This document shows, piece by piece, positions 35,621-44,126 of a stretch of 64,000 nucleotides of DNA. The notes under the pieces are model-generated. The model made no database searches. It saw only the letters and a list, made by a program, of their open reading frames with translations, and was not told the origin of the DNA. Within the stretch, counting starts at the first letter, position 1. Every line of letters begins with the position of its first letter. The DNA lies in the NCBI GenBank assembly GCA_963589005.1, contig CAVAJR010000006.1, forward strand, positions 1 to 64,000, given 5' to 3'. The position numbers were made by a program, and so were the translations under genes. The DNA comes from RGIG5612 sp963589005. GTDB lineage: Bacteria; Bacillota; Clostridia; Lachnospirales; Lachnospiraceae.

Positions 35621-37369
35621 CTATCTTGTAATATATTTTGTATGAAGAAGTTTATGTGCCTCTTCACTTCCCGGATATCCCAGGTATTCATCATATAATT
35701 TTATAACTGCCGGATTTTCGTGAGATCTGCGGATGGTGCTGCTCAGATCATTTTTATATAATGCCTGTGCACGTTTTTCGAGCACGTTGCAATTAACCAG
35801 TTCTCCTGCTGTATGATGAGGCTGACCTCCGCCATTAATACAGCCGCCCGGACATGCCATAATCTCAATAAACTGATAATCTGCTTCACCGCTTTTTACG
35901 CGAGACAGCAGCATATTTGCATTGGCAAGTCCTGAAACAACTGCTACTTTTATAATCTGTCCACTCACCTCATACGAAGCCTCCTTTACTCCTGACAGTC
36001 CTCTTACATCTGTGAATTCAAGATTCTCCAGAACATTTCCTGTTATTTTTTCTACAGCTGTACGAAGTGCAGCTTCCATAACTCCGCCTGTTACTCCGAA
36101 GATAACGCCGGCTCCTGTACCTTCACCGACAGGTTCATCAAATGGTTCATTGGCAAATGCCGCAAGCTGAATGTCAGCATCCTTAAGCATTATGCCCAAT
36201 TCGTTTGTTGTAAGTACAAAATCAATATCATTGACTCCTGTACCTGCTTCATAATCTCTTGTAATCTCGAATTTCTTAGCAGTACATGGCATAAAACTTA
36301 CAACCACAATATCTTTTTCTGACAAATTGAACTTTTTAGCACAATATGACTTGATCACTGCTCCCATCATCTGCTGAGGGGATTTGCAGCTTGAAATATT
36401 CTCTAACATGTCAGGATAAAAATGCTCAGCATATTTTATCCATCCCGGACAGCAGGAGGTAATAAGCGGAAGGACCCCATCATTTTGAATTCTGTCAATA
36501 AATTCATTAGCCTCCTCTGCTATGCATAAATCCGCTGAGAATTTTGTATCAAATACTTTATCAAAGCCCAGCTCTCTGATTGCTGCTGAAAGACGACCTT
36601 CAAAATCTATTCCCACAGGAAACTCAAAGCTTTCGCCAATAGAAGCTCTGACTGCCGGAGCAACCTGGGCAACAACAAACTTTTTAGGATCAGCTATAGC
36701 CTCTTTAACTTCATTTATTGAATTCTTCTCATGTAATGCGCCAACCGGACAGACAGCAACACATTGTCCGCAGTTTACACAGCTTGCAGCAGCAAGTCCC
36801 ATTGGGGATGACGGCTTAATAATTGCATCAAGTCCGTTTCCTGTAGCAGCAATTGCCGAAACTGCCTGCTTTTTGGCACATACATTAATACATCTCTTGC
36901 ATCTGATGCACTTATTATTATCCCTGACGAGAACTATTGATGAGGTATCTATTTCCTCTAACTCTTCCTTCGGAAGGCTCGGTTCGTCTCTGAATCCGTA
37001 TTCATGCAATAAGTTTTGAAGTTCGCATGTTTCTGAGCGCATGCAATTAATGCAGTCCTTATGATGTTTGCTTAAAATTTTGGATAAGGCTTCTTTCCTC
37101 AGACCTACAACCTTATCTGTCATTGTCTCGATGTGCATTCCTTCGTAAACTCTGGCAACAGATGCATTTACAACTTCTCCGTCTGCTTCTACTATGCAGA
37201 CACCGCTCTCATCTATATCATTTATTCCCTTGAGATAATACAATGTCGGGATCCATACCTGCCTGAATTCCTGTTTTAATTTTTGTGTTTCATGAGCTGC
37301 AGCAAGAATAGTAATTCCCTTGGTAACAGAGTAATCTCTTCCATTAAATTTTATATTAACATTAGCCAT
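35621..37369 (-). CDS. [FeFe]-hydrogenase with degenerate [2Fe-2S] domain
   Basis: The catalytic H-cluster domain is complete: TSCCPGW, MPCTAKKFE and MACPGGCINGGGQP. Upstream are the His/Cys cluster site (HHKDCINCMRSETC) and two [4Fe-4S] sites (CIRCKRCINVC, CVNCGQCVAVC). The N-terminal ferredoxin-like domain aligns with that of HndD/CpI hydrogenases, but three of four [2Fe-2S] Cys are replaced (Tyr44, Ser55, Val71; only Cys58 remains). There is also an insertion near residues 29-39. Thus one electron entry point is lost. The gene lies 18 bases after the flavoprotein gene, with GGAGG before its ATG. It likely exchanges electrons with the operon's ferredoxin. Confidence 0.92.
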   Translation of the reverse strand: MANVNIKFNGRDYSVTKGITILAAAHETQKLKQEFRQVWIPTLYYLKGINDIDESGVCIVEADGEVVNASVARVYEGMHIETMTDKVVGLRKEALSKILSKHHKDCINCMRSETCELQNLLHEYGFRDEPSLPKEELEEIDTSSIVLVRDNNKCIRCKRCINVCAKKQAVSAIAATGNGLDAIIKPSSPMGLAAASCVNCGQCVAVCPVGALHEKNSINEVKEAIADPKKFVVAQVAPAVRASIGESFEFPVGIDFEGRLSAAIRELGFDKVFDTKFSADLCIAEEANEFIDRIQNDGVLPLITSCCPGWIKYAEHFYPDMLENISSCKSPQQMMGAVIKSYCAKKFNLSEKDIVVVSFMPCTAKKFEITRDYEAGTGVNDIDFVLTTNELGIMLKDADIQLAAFANEPFDEPVGEGTGAGVIFGVTGGVMEAALRTAVEKITGNVLENLEFTDVRGLSGVKEASYEVSGQIIKVAVVSGLANANMLLSRVKSGEADYQFIEIMACPGGCINGGGQPHHTAGELVNCNVLEKRAQALYKNDLSSTIRRSHENPAVIKLYDEYLGYPGSEEAHKLLHTKYITR

Positions 37370-37387
37370 AATTTTCCTCCTGTACCA

Positions 37388-39199
37388 TTATTGCATTGCT
37401 GCCATTTTCTTCTTTAATTCAATCATTTCCATAGCCAATGGGTTGTCCGGCGTATAAAATTCTTCATGATGTCCCTCCGGTATCGTATAGCCCTCAGGTC
37501 TTATGCCATATCTCCACATAGGAATATCTTCTGTGAATAATTCCATTTGCCCGTCCTTACCCATTTTCAGGTTTATCCATTTTAGCCAATTCTTATCATC
37601 ATGCTCCGGATAATCCACTCTGAAATGCGGATACATCTGTCCACGTGATTCATGACGCTCCAGCGCTGCTCTGAATACCATTTCCAGGCAAAGTAACGTA
37701 TCTGCTGCTTCCAAACATTTTGCCAGTGTATGAGGATCATCTGCTGTAAGCTCAGGGATTATTTCTTTCATCTCCTCCACATCCTGAAGGACCGACTTAA
37801 TGCTTTCCTCAGATTTAGCAAGAAGTTTATCTACCTGGAATATATAACGTTCGATCTTGTCAAATATTTCTTTAGGTTTATGGTTTGAATTTCTGTTAAG
37901 AGGAGCAAATATTTTCTCTTTATATTCTTTGATCTGCTCTATCCTAAGGTCGTCAAATGATGCCTCTGCAGCATATTTTGCAATACTTGTGCCAGCCATC
38001 ATTCCGGTTGTAACTGCATTTCCTACTCCGTCTCCACGAGTCCAGCCAAAATATGCACAGCCTTGCGTACTTACCTTGCCAGGTGCCCATAAGCCCTCAA
38101 CATCTGTCCTGTATTCGGTATCAACCTTTACCGGTTCTACCTGAAGAACCATCTTTATCGTTGTTTCCGGCTGTAATCCTATATCGCCGCATGCTCTTGC
38201 AGTTGTCTTGAATACGTGCTCTTCCCATTCAATCTTATCTTTAAGCATACGCATCTCGCTGGAATGATCCTGACCGCCTATGATTTTTCTTACTTCATCC
38301 GGATGCTCCAGGTCGCACCAAATAGGGCCATTACCGAGTTTAACTTCTTCCAGCATACCCAGCACAAGCCTTGTATCCACCTCCATTAAAGGTGCTTTTC
38401 CGCAATATTTGTCTTTAAGATTTTCACCCTTGCCATTGAAGATGATATTGAATCCGCCGTAAATCGGAGTGTTATTCTTTTTAAATACAATGTCTGTCTG
38501 AGTTGAGAATTCAACATTTCTCATTACGGCACCGGCACGGTAAGCTGCGCCTACGCCTGTTCCGTATCCCATAAATTCAAGGCCGATCTTCTTGAAATGA
38601 CAGCCTTGTGTTGCCATCGCAGTTGCCTTCGAATGGAATATATGGCATATGCCCTTCTCCATATCAAAGCCTATCGCTCCGATAACTTTACCGCTGCTGC
38701 TTGTAAGAAATTCGAAAATATTAATATGATTAAGTAATCTGATTCCAAGCTCTAAAGCCTTATTTCTTAATGAAACGCAGGCATGTATCTCTATACCGGC
38801 TGCTGAAAAAACTCCCGGTATCATATCAAACGGTTCAACATCACCATTCTCATTTACGGATACCTTTATTCCGCAATGGTGTGCATAATCAATGCATTCC
38901 TTGTGTACTTCAAGATATTTAAGAAGAAATTCCTGGTCATTTAAAAATTCCGTTTGTGAATTAACCAGATATCCCAGTGCCTTTGGAAGTGATCCCGGAG
39001 CCTTGGATGTTGCCCTTATACCGTTTCCAGCCTTCGTAGACTGACCGGCCCAGCCGATTATTGTTCTGTCGACAACGAGAATATCCAGATCAGGATTGGT
39101 TTCCTTTGCTTTGATTGCTGTAACAAGTCCGCCCATACCTCCGCCGACTATTAAAACATCAGAAGTATAGAGTTTGCCATATTCCTTAATATCGTTCAT
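37388..39199 (-). CDS. AprA/SdhA-like FAD flavoprotein reductase subunit
   Basis: The protein has an N-terminal FAD site (DVLIVGGGMGGLVTA) and closes with the family's C-terminal helical domain (RGQMYPHFRVDYPEHDD). This groups it with the flavoprotein subunits of adenylylsulfate reductase and fumarate reductase/succinate dehydrogenase. I take the ATG at 39199, with AAAGGAG ten bases upstream, giving 603 residues; the open frame runs 33 codons further into the ferredoxin gene. The ferredoxin stop is one base away, so the two form an alpha/beta pair as in AprAB. No sat, dsr or fumarate genes are nearby, so the real substrate is open. Confidence 0.85.
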   Translation of the reverse strand: MNDIKEYGKLYTSDVLIVGGGMGGLVTAIKAKETNPDLDILVVDRTIIGWAGQSTKAGNGIRATSKAPGSLPKALGYLVNSQTEFLNDQEFLLKYLEVHKECIDYAHHCGIKVSVNENGDVEPFDMIPGVFSAAGIEIHACVSLRNKALELGIRLLNHINIFEFLTSSSGKVIGAIGFDMEKGICHIFHSKATAMATQGCHFKKIGLEFMGYGTGVGAAYRAGAVMRNVEFSTQTDIVFKKNNTPIYGGFNIIFNGKGENLKDKYCGKAPLMEVDTRLVLGMLEEVKLGNGPIWCDLEHPDEVRKIIGGQDHSSEMRMLKDKIEWEEHVFKTTARACGDIGLQPETTIKMVLQVEPVKVDTEYRTDVEGLWAPGKVSTQGCAYFGWTRGDGVGNAVTTGMMAGTSIAKYAAEASFDDLRIEQIKEYKEKIFAPLNRNSNHKPKEIFDKIERYIFQVDKLLAKSEESIKSVLQDVEEMKEIIPELTADDPHTLAKCLEAADTLLCLEMVFRAALERHESRGQMYPHFRVDYPEHDDKNWLKWINLKMGKDGQMELFTEDIPMWRYGIRPEGYTIPEGHHEEFYTPDNPLAMEMIELKKKMAAMQ

Positions 39200-39200
39200 A

Positions 39201-39494
39201 TCATAACGCTCCTTTCGCTTCTTTGTCTTTAATAAGTCCGGCACTGTAATATAACGGATCAACCTGTAATGTTGATATTGGATAAATATCAATAACATTG
39301 TTCAGACAATCCATCTCGCACTGAAGGCAGATTACACACTCATCCGGATATTTTGGGTAAGCATGTCTGTTTTTTTCATCCCACTGCCATACATTTTCGA
39401 TGCATCTGCGAATACATCTTTTACATCCACAGCATCTGTCCGTATCTACTACGAACTTAACGCTCTGCTGTTGTCCCATGTTGGTAACAATCAT
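39201..39494 (-). CDS. Two-cluster ferredoxin, AprB-like partner subunit
   Basis: This 97-residue protein has two Cys-X2-Cys-X2-Cys-X3-Cys motifs (CCGCKRCIRRC-type and CVICLQCEMDC), each expected to hold a [4Fe-4S] cluster. A short C-terminal tail (PLYYSAGLIKDKEAKGAL) may wrap onto the flavoprotein, as the tail of AprB does. The ATG at 39494 follows GGAGG by a few bases; a TTG two codons earlier is unlikely. It is the first gene of the operon, and its stop codon is one base from the flavoprotein start. Confidence 0.88.
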   Translation of the reverse strand: MIVTNMGQQQSVKFVVDTDRCCGCKRCIRRCIENVWQWDEKNRHAYPKYPDECVICLQCEMDCLNNVIDIYPISTLQVDPLYYSAGLIKDKEAKGAL

Positions 39495-39809
39495 TTTCAA
39501 TCTCCTCCTTACTTTTGTTCATTGCAACTACATTTCCCCTTAGTAATATTTTATCAGAACAGACTTTTTATTCTTTGGTATCAGACAGCACAAATAATTT
39601 GATTATTTGTGCACTGGCGCACAATAACTATCCGTGATAAAATTTATGCATTATCAAAAGAAACAATAACAACAGGTTTTAATTTATTTGACAATCATCT
39701 TACATGGCGGTAAGAAAACCTGAATGTTTGGGTATGGCTTCGATTTGTTTGAAAATCACTGTTGTTGACAGTAACGAATATATGTAACAGCAATTAAGGA
39801 ATTACAAAT
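39495..39809. promoter_or_regulatory. Divergent control region of the hydrogenase operon and PucR gene
   Basis: The region separates the operon (-) from the regulator (+). It contains CAAATAAT-TTG-ATTATTTG (39591-39609), an 8-base inverted repeat. This overlaps TTGTGC-N6-GCACAA (39607-39624), a 6-base inverted repeat. TTGACA occurs at 39688-39693 and 39765-39770 on the plus strand, but neither has a good -10 partner. The regulator's ribosome site is AAGGA before 39810. The inverted repeats are candidate operators. Nothing else is recognised. Confidence 0.5.
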
Positions 39810-41360
39810 ATGTTTATAGAATTATCAAATATCCAGGAACTTTTTGCGGATTGCAAAACATTTTTACAGGACAGCAAACCATCTCACTGTCTTATCGGTT
39901 ATCAATTTCTGCACAATGACTATGCATTATACAACTCACATATTCTGTATATTGCTCATGACATTTCAGAAATTTCCAAAATCACAGCGCCTTGTACTAT
40001 GCATATTCTTGTGATCAGTAAGGATATTGACGAGGCCAAGTCAGCTTGCGCTTCTTTAAATGAAAAAATTCATTTGTTGGCAGCAGAAACTGATGATGCT
40101 ACATATGCAATTTACAAAATTCAGAATTTCTTTGACAGCAGATGCGGACTTGGACTTTTTTCCGAAAGCATACTGGAGATTTTGTTCTATGAAGGCGGTA
40201 TACAAGCCATGGTTGATAAGGCTATTTCCGTATTCCAAAATCCTATATGCGTATTTGATGCAGGATTTCATTTAATTGCTGCAAACTGGGAGGAAGCATC
40301 AAAAACAGAACATGGCCGCCGAATGATAGAAAACGGAGGTTTTACAGAAGAAGAATTCGAGATTATAAATCACGAGCATATACATGCACGGATCAAAAAA
40401 AGCGAGACGCCCATCCGTACTTCCCATGCAGGACTTGGATATGAGCAGATGATCTGCATAATAAATACAAAAAAAGATGTGGGGCATATTGTAATAAATG
40501 CAATCAACAGACCATTTACCGAAGAAGACGAAAAATATATGACATTATTAAAGAGGGCTATTGACCAGCAGTTAAAGAAAGACGAGTTCGTCAGAAATAA
40601 TAATGGTCTGCACTATGAATATTTCATGAAAGACCTGTTGGACGGTAAAATCGCAACAGGCAGAAACAACCTGGAGCGAATGAACTACACTGACTTGAAA
40701 TTCTCAGGAAATTTATATTGTCTGGTTGTTGAAACTGCCAGAAGTTCCAATACGCTTAATACAATACAGATAAGGAGTATCTTCGAACAAAGCTTTTCAG
40801 GTACAAAAACATTACTGTACAACGGAGAGATAGTTATACTTCTCAGCTTTAATAATAGCTCCCCGGATGATGCTGATTACAAGGTTATTTCTGATATATG
40901 TCGGCGTTTCGGTCTTTATGCCGGAATGAGTAATGAGTTTGGCAGTATTACGCAATTAGCAGATTATTACAAGCAGGCCCTTCGTGCCATCGAACTGGGA
41001 GTATGCAATAAAGATGAACCCGAATTATTTGTCTACCAGGATTTTTATATGCAGCATATTGCCAATATCTTTACTCAGAAGGAATCCGAACAAACCTTTT
41101 GCCATCCTAAGCTTCAGCTGCTGCTGGATTATGATAAAGCCCATGACTCTGAACTGGCATATACCTTATATATGTTTCTTATATCTGAAAGGAATGTTTC
41201 AGCTGCTGCTGACGCCATGTATATGCACAGAAATACAATTATATATCGTCTAAAAAAAATAGACTCGTTAGTTCAGATAGATTACAGCAATTTCCATGAA
41301 CGCCAATACTTAATCCTATCTTATGAACTAAACAAGTCTATCACAATGCACCAAGATTGA
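39810..41360 (+). CDS. PucR-family transcriptional regulator
   Basis: The 516-residue protein ends with the PucR-type helix-turn-helix (NVSAAADAMYMHRNTIIYRLKKID). An upstream GGDEF-like/CdaR region lies at about residues 280-400. The middle holds a sensor-like stretch (CVFDAGFHLIAANWEEASKTE) similar to PAS or GAF domains, and the N-terminal part resembles the PucR N-terminal sensing domain. Members activate or repress catabolic operons in response to a small metabolite. It diverges from the ferredoxin-flavoprotein-hydrogenase-hydrolase operon, which is its likely target. The ligand is unknown. Confidence 0.87.
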   Translation: MFIELSNIQELFADCKTFLQDSKPSHCLIGYQFLHNDYALYNSHILYIAHDISEISKITAPCTMHILVISKDIDEAKSACASLNEKIHLLAAETDDATYAIYKIQNFFDSRCGLGLFSESILEILFYEGGIQAMVDKAISVFQNPICVFDAGFHLIAANWEEASKTEHGRRMIENGGFTEEEFEIINHEHIHARIKKSETPIRTSHAGLGYEQMICIINTKKDVGHIVINAINRPFTEEDEKYMTLLKRAIDQQLKKDEFVRNNNGLHYEYFMKDLLDGKIATGRNNLERMNYTDLKFSGNLYCLVVETARSSNTLNTIQIRSIFEQSFSGTKTLLYNGEIVILLSFNNSSPDDADYKVISDICRRFGLYAGMSNEFGSITQLADYYKQALRAIELGVCNKDEPELFVYQDFYMQHIANIFTQKESEQTFCHPKLQLLLDYDKAHDSELAYTLYMFLISERNVSAAADAMYMHRNTIIYRLKKIDSLVQIDYSNFHERQYLILSYELNKSITMHQD

Positions 41361-41390
41361 CCCTGCACCAGGTCTTAACATTGCCTTTTC

Positions 41391-41957
41391 TTATTTCTTT
41401 ACAAATGCTTTTCTGTTTTTGTAAAGATAATCAATAAGTGAAAGCACTGTCATAACCAATGCAAGATACATCAATATGATTCTTATTATTTCAATAACCG
41501 CGCATACACCAGGGGCGGCATCTGCAAAATAATAAGAAAAATTAAATGTCGTAAGAATAGCAAATGCCATCTGTGTTGCAGTTTTGAATTTGCCCAGATT
41601 GGAGGCTGCAATTACAACGCCGTTTCCGGCGCATACTAGTCTGAAGCCGCTTATTGCAATCTCCCTTGCCATAACAATTATACATACCCATGCAGGCATT
41701 AGATCCAGTTCAACGAAACAGATCATCGCTGAGAGCACCAATAATTTATCCGCCAGTGGGTCGGCGAACTTACCGAAGTCGGATACCAGATTGTATTTTC
41801 TTGCAAGCTTTCCGTCGAAAAAATCCGTAACAGAAGCGATTATAAATAAAACAGCTGCAATAATAAAATGATATTTGCTGATTTCGACAAGCAAAAACAA
41901 TACAAATACAGGTATGATAGCTATTCTCGAAATTGTCAATTTGTTAGCAATATTCAT
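41391..41957 (-). CDS. pgsA: CDP-diacylglycerol-glycerol-3-phosphate 3-phosphatidyltransferase
   Basis: PgsA makes phosphatidylglycerol phosphate, the committed step to phosphatidylglycerol. The CDP-alcohol phosphotransferase signature is complete (DFFDGKLARKYNLVSDFGK, continuing to ADPLADK). The 188 residues have about four to five membrane segments. It follows rimO by 12 bases, a common pairing in Clostridia. It converges on the PucR gene, with only 30 bases between stop codons. Confidence 0.95.
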   Translation of the reverse strand: MNIANKLTISRIAIIPVFVLFLLVEISKYHFIIAAVLFIIASVTDFFDGKLARKYNLVSDFGKFADPLADKLLVLSAMICFVELDLMPAWVCIIVMAREIAISGFRLVCAGNGVVIAASNLGKFKTATQMAFAILTTFNFSYYFADAAPGVCAVIEIIRIILMYLALVMTVLSLIDYLYKNRKAFVKK

Positions 41958-41969
41958 TATATCAGTTCC

Positions 41970-43304
41970 TTATAACTTTTCTATAAACTCACCATAGAGA
42001 TCATAATCGCTGACATTGGTAACCTCACATCTGACATGGTCGCCTGTCATGAGCTGATCATCACATTTGAAGAAAAATGCCCCGTCTACATCAGGCGCAT
42101 CCATATATGTCCTTCCGACATATACATCTTCATCCGGAAGGTATCCGTCAATGATAACGTCAAATGTCTCTCCGATATGCCCGGCAAGATTTTCATATGA
42201 AATAAGCTCCTGCATGGACATGATCTCGTCTCTTCTGGCAGTCTTGATATCCTCATCAATCTGATCTTCAAAAGAATATGCCGGTGTTTCCTCTTCTCGT
42301 GAGTATGTGAAGACACCGAGATGGTCAAAACGCATCTCCTGCACAAAATCCTTCAAAATCCTGTGATCTTCATCTGTCTCACCCGGAAAGCCTGTTATAA
42401 GAGTTGTTCTGAGGGTTATGCCCGGCACCTTCTTACGTGCCATATTGATAATACGAACCAGGTCATCATGATTAGTTCGCCGTCCCATTCTTTTAAGAAT
42501 ATTATCAGACGCATGCTGTATAGGCATGTCAATATAATTGCATATCTTAGGCTCTGAAGCCATAACGTCAAGAAATTCTTCTGTAATGTCCTCAGGATAG
42601 CAATAAAGAACACGGATCCATTTGATCCCGTCTATCTGTGCAAGCTTTTGTAAGAGTTCCGGAAGCTTATCCTTGTGATATAAATCCCTTCCGTAAATGC
42701 TTGTTTCCTGAGCACATAAAATAAGTTCCGAAACGCCCTGCTCTGCAAGATATTCAGCCTGTGAGATCAAATCTTCCATCGGATAGCTGCGATAATTGCC
42801 TCTGATATACGGAATAATACAATATGTGCATCTCTTGTTGCAGCCCTCTGCTATTTTCAAGAATTCATAATGTCCCGGTGTAGTGATTATGCGCTGTGAT
42901 GATGTTAATGTATTCTTCTCACTGGCAGCCTCATTATCGATCAATTCATCTTCTTCAAGATTTTCCTTAACCAGATCTACAATCTTGGTCAGATCTGAAG
43001 TACCTATAAACCCATCTACTTCAGGCATCTGAACGATAATCTCTTCTTTATACCGTTCCGCCATACAGCCTGAAACAAATAAGTACTTACATTTTCCGAT
43101 TTCTTTATATTCTGCCATTTCAAGAATAGTATCTATTGATTCCATTTTAGCGTCATCAATAAAACAGCAGGTATTAACAATTATAATATCTGCCTCATAT
43201 TCATCATCAGTAAAAGAAAAACCAGCAGCACCTAAGTACCCCAGCATTTCCTCCGAATCAACTCTATTCTTATCGCAGCCAAGTGATACTAAAAATATTT
43301 TCAT
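41970..43304 (-). CDS. rimO: Ribosomal protein S12 methylthiotransferase RimO
   Basis: RimO is a radical SAM enzyme that adds a methylthio group to an Asp of ribosomal protein S12. It opens with LVSLGCDKNRVDSE, typical of RimO and distinct from MiaB. It has auxiliary cluster cysteines (NTCCFID, SGCMAERY), the radical SAM motif CNKRCTYCIIP and a C-terminal TRAM domain. Length is 444. Its start overlaps the rpoZ stop codon in ATGA. Confidence 0.95.
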   Translation of the reverse strand: MKIFLVSLGCDKNRVDSEEMLGYLGAAGFSFTDDEYEADIIIVNTCCFIDDAKMESIDTILEMAEYKEIGKCKYLFVSGCMAERYKEEIIVQMPEVDGFIGTSDLTKIVDLVKENLEEDELIDNEAASEKNTLTSSQRIITTPGHYEFLKIAEGCNKRCTYCIIPYIRGNYRSYPMEDLISQAEYLAEQGVSELILCAQETSIYGRDLYHKDKLPELLQKLAQIDGIKWIRVLYCYPEDITEEFLDVMASEPKICNYIDMPIQHASDNILKRMGRRTNHDDLVRIINMARKKVPGITLRTTLITGFPGETDEDHRILKDFVQEMRFDHLGVFTYSREEETPAYSFEDQIDEDIKTARRDEIMSMQELISYENLAGHIGETFDVIIDGYLPDEDVYVGRTYMDAPDVDGAFFFKCDDQLMTGDHVRCEVTNVSDYDLYGEFIEKL

Positions 43305-43540
43305 TTATTTTCGTCGTTATTGATAATTGTAACCTTCTGAGAATAAATCTCCTCTACTGCTGTAGATAATGGCTTAGAGCCCTTAGCAGAAACTAATGGC
43401 TCGGCTCCGTCAACTAATTGACGAGCTCTCTTAGATGCTGCCATAACAATAGAATACCTGCTCTGAACTACCGGCTGTTCACCTTCTTCAACTTCACTGT
43501 TAATTGCGTCCATTAAATCTGTATATGATGGATGTAACAT
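43301..43540 (-). CDS. rpoZ: RNA polymerase omega subunit
   Basis: Omega is a small RNA polymerase subunit that helps assemble the beta-prime subunit. The 79-residue protein has the core motif SRYSIVMAASKRARQLV and a later ISTAVEEI-like helix (here LSTAVEEI). It lies between gmk and rimO, with GGAGG before its ATG and one base after the gmk stop codon. Confidence 0.94.
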   Translation of the reverse strand: MLHPSYTDLMDAINSEVEEGEQPVVQSRYSIVMAASKRARQLVDGAEPLVSAKGSKPLSTAVEEIYSQKVTIINNDENK

Positions 43541-43541
43541 T

Positions 43542-44126
43542 TTATGCCTCCTTAGATAATTTGTCCTTTATAGATAGAGTAATATTATGCAATAAATCAA
43601 CAGATTTTTCAACGATTTCATTCGTTATAACATAATCATACTCCTGTGCATATTTCATTTCCTCACCGGCTCTTTGTATGCGTTTTTCAATCTGCTTCTG
43701 GTTTTCTGTACCTCTGCCGCCTAACCTTTTAAGGAGTTCTTCCTTATCAGGAGGCATAACAAATATAGTAACCGCCCCCGGACATTTCTTCTTAACCTGG
43801 AATCCTCCCTGAACGTCTATCTCTAATATGACATTTACGCCTTTGTCCAGCTTATCCTTGACCCATTCAAGTGGTGTGCCATAGTAATTACCGACATATT
43901 GTGCATATTCAAGAAACTTACCGTCGGAAATCATCTGCTCGAATTCTTCTTTTGTTTTGAAAAAATATTCTTTGCCATTTACCTCCTGACCGCGTGGTTT
44001 TCTGGAGGTTGCCGATATGGAGAGCACATATTCATCAGGATATTTGTCGACAAGCCTGGAACAGACTGTTCCCTTACCAACACCCGATGGTCCGCTGACT
44101 ATTAATATTATTCCATTGCTATTCAA
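43542..44126 (-). CDS. gmk: Guanylate kinase
   Basis: Gmk phosphorylates GMP to GDP. The P-loop is GPSGVGKGTV, followed by SATSRKPRGQEVNGKEYFF, which carries the GMP-binding residues. The 194 residues match the family. The start codon appears to be TTG at 44126, overlapping the yicC stop region by eight bases; no ATG lies nearby that keeps the P-loop. remA, often found between yicC and gmk, is absent here. Confidence 0.95.
   Translation of the reverse strand: MNSNGIILIVSGPSGVGKGTVCSRLVDKYPDEYVLSISATSRKPRGQEVNGKEYFFKTKEEFEQMISDGKFLEYAQYVGNYYGTPLEWVKDKLDKGVNVILEIDVQGGFQVKKKCPGAVTIFVMPPDKEELLKRLGGRGTENQKQIEKRIQRAGEEMKYAQEYDYVITNEIVEKSVDLLHNITLSIKDKLSKEA

Noticed and set aside
37388..39494. Assignment as true adenylylsulfate reductase AprAB
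   Set aside because: The family match is clear, but no sulfate-reduction genes accompany it and the hydrogenase and hydrolase context points elsewhere. Kept as AprA/AprB-like only.
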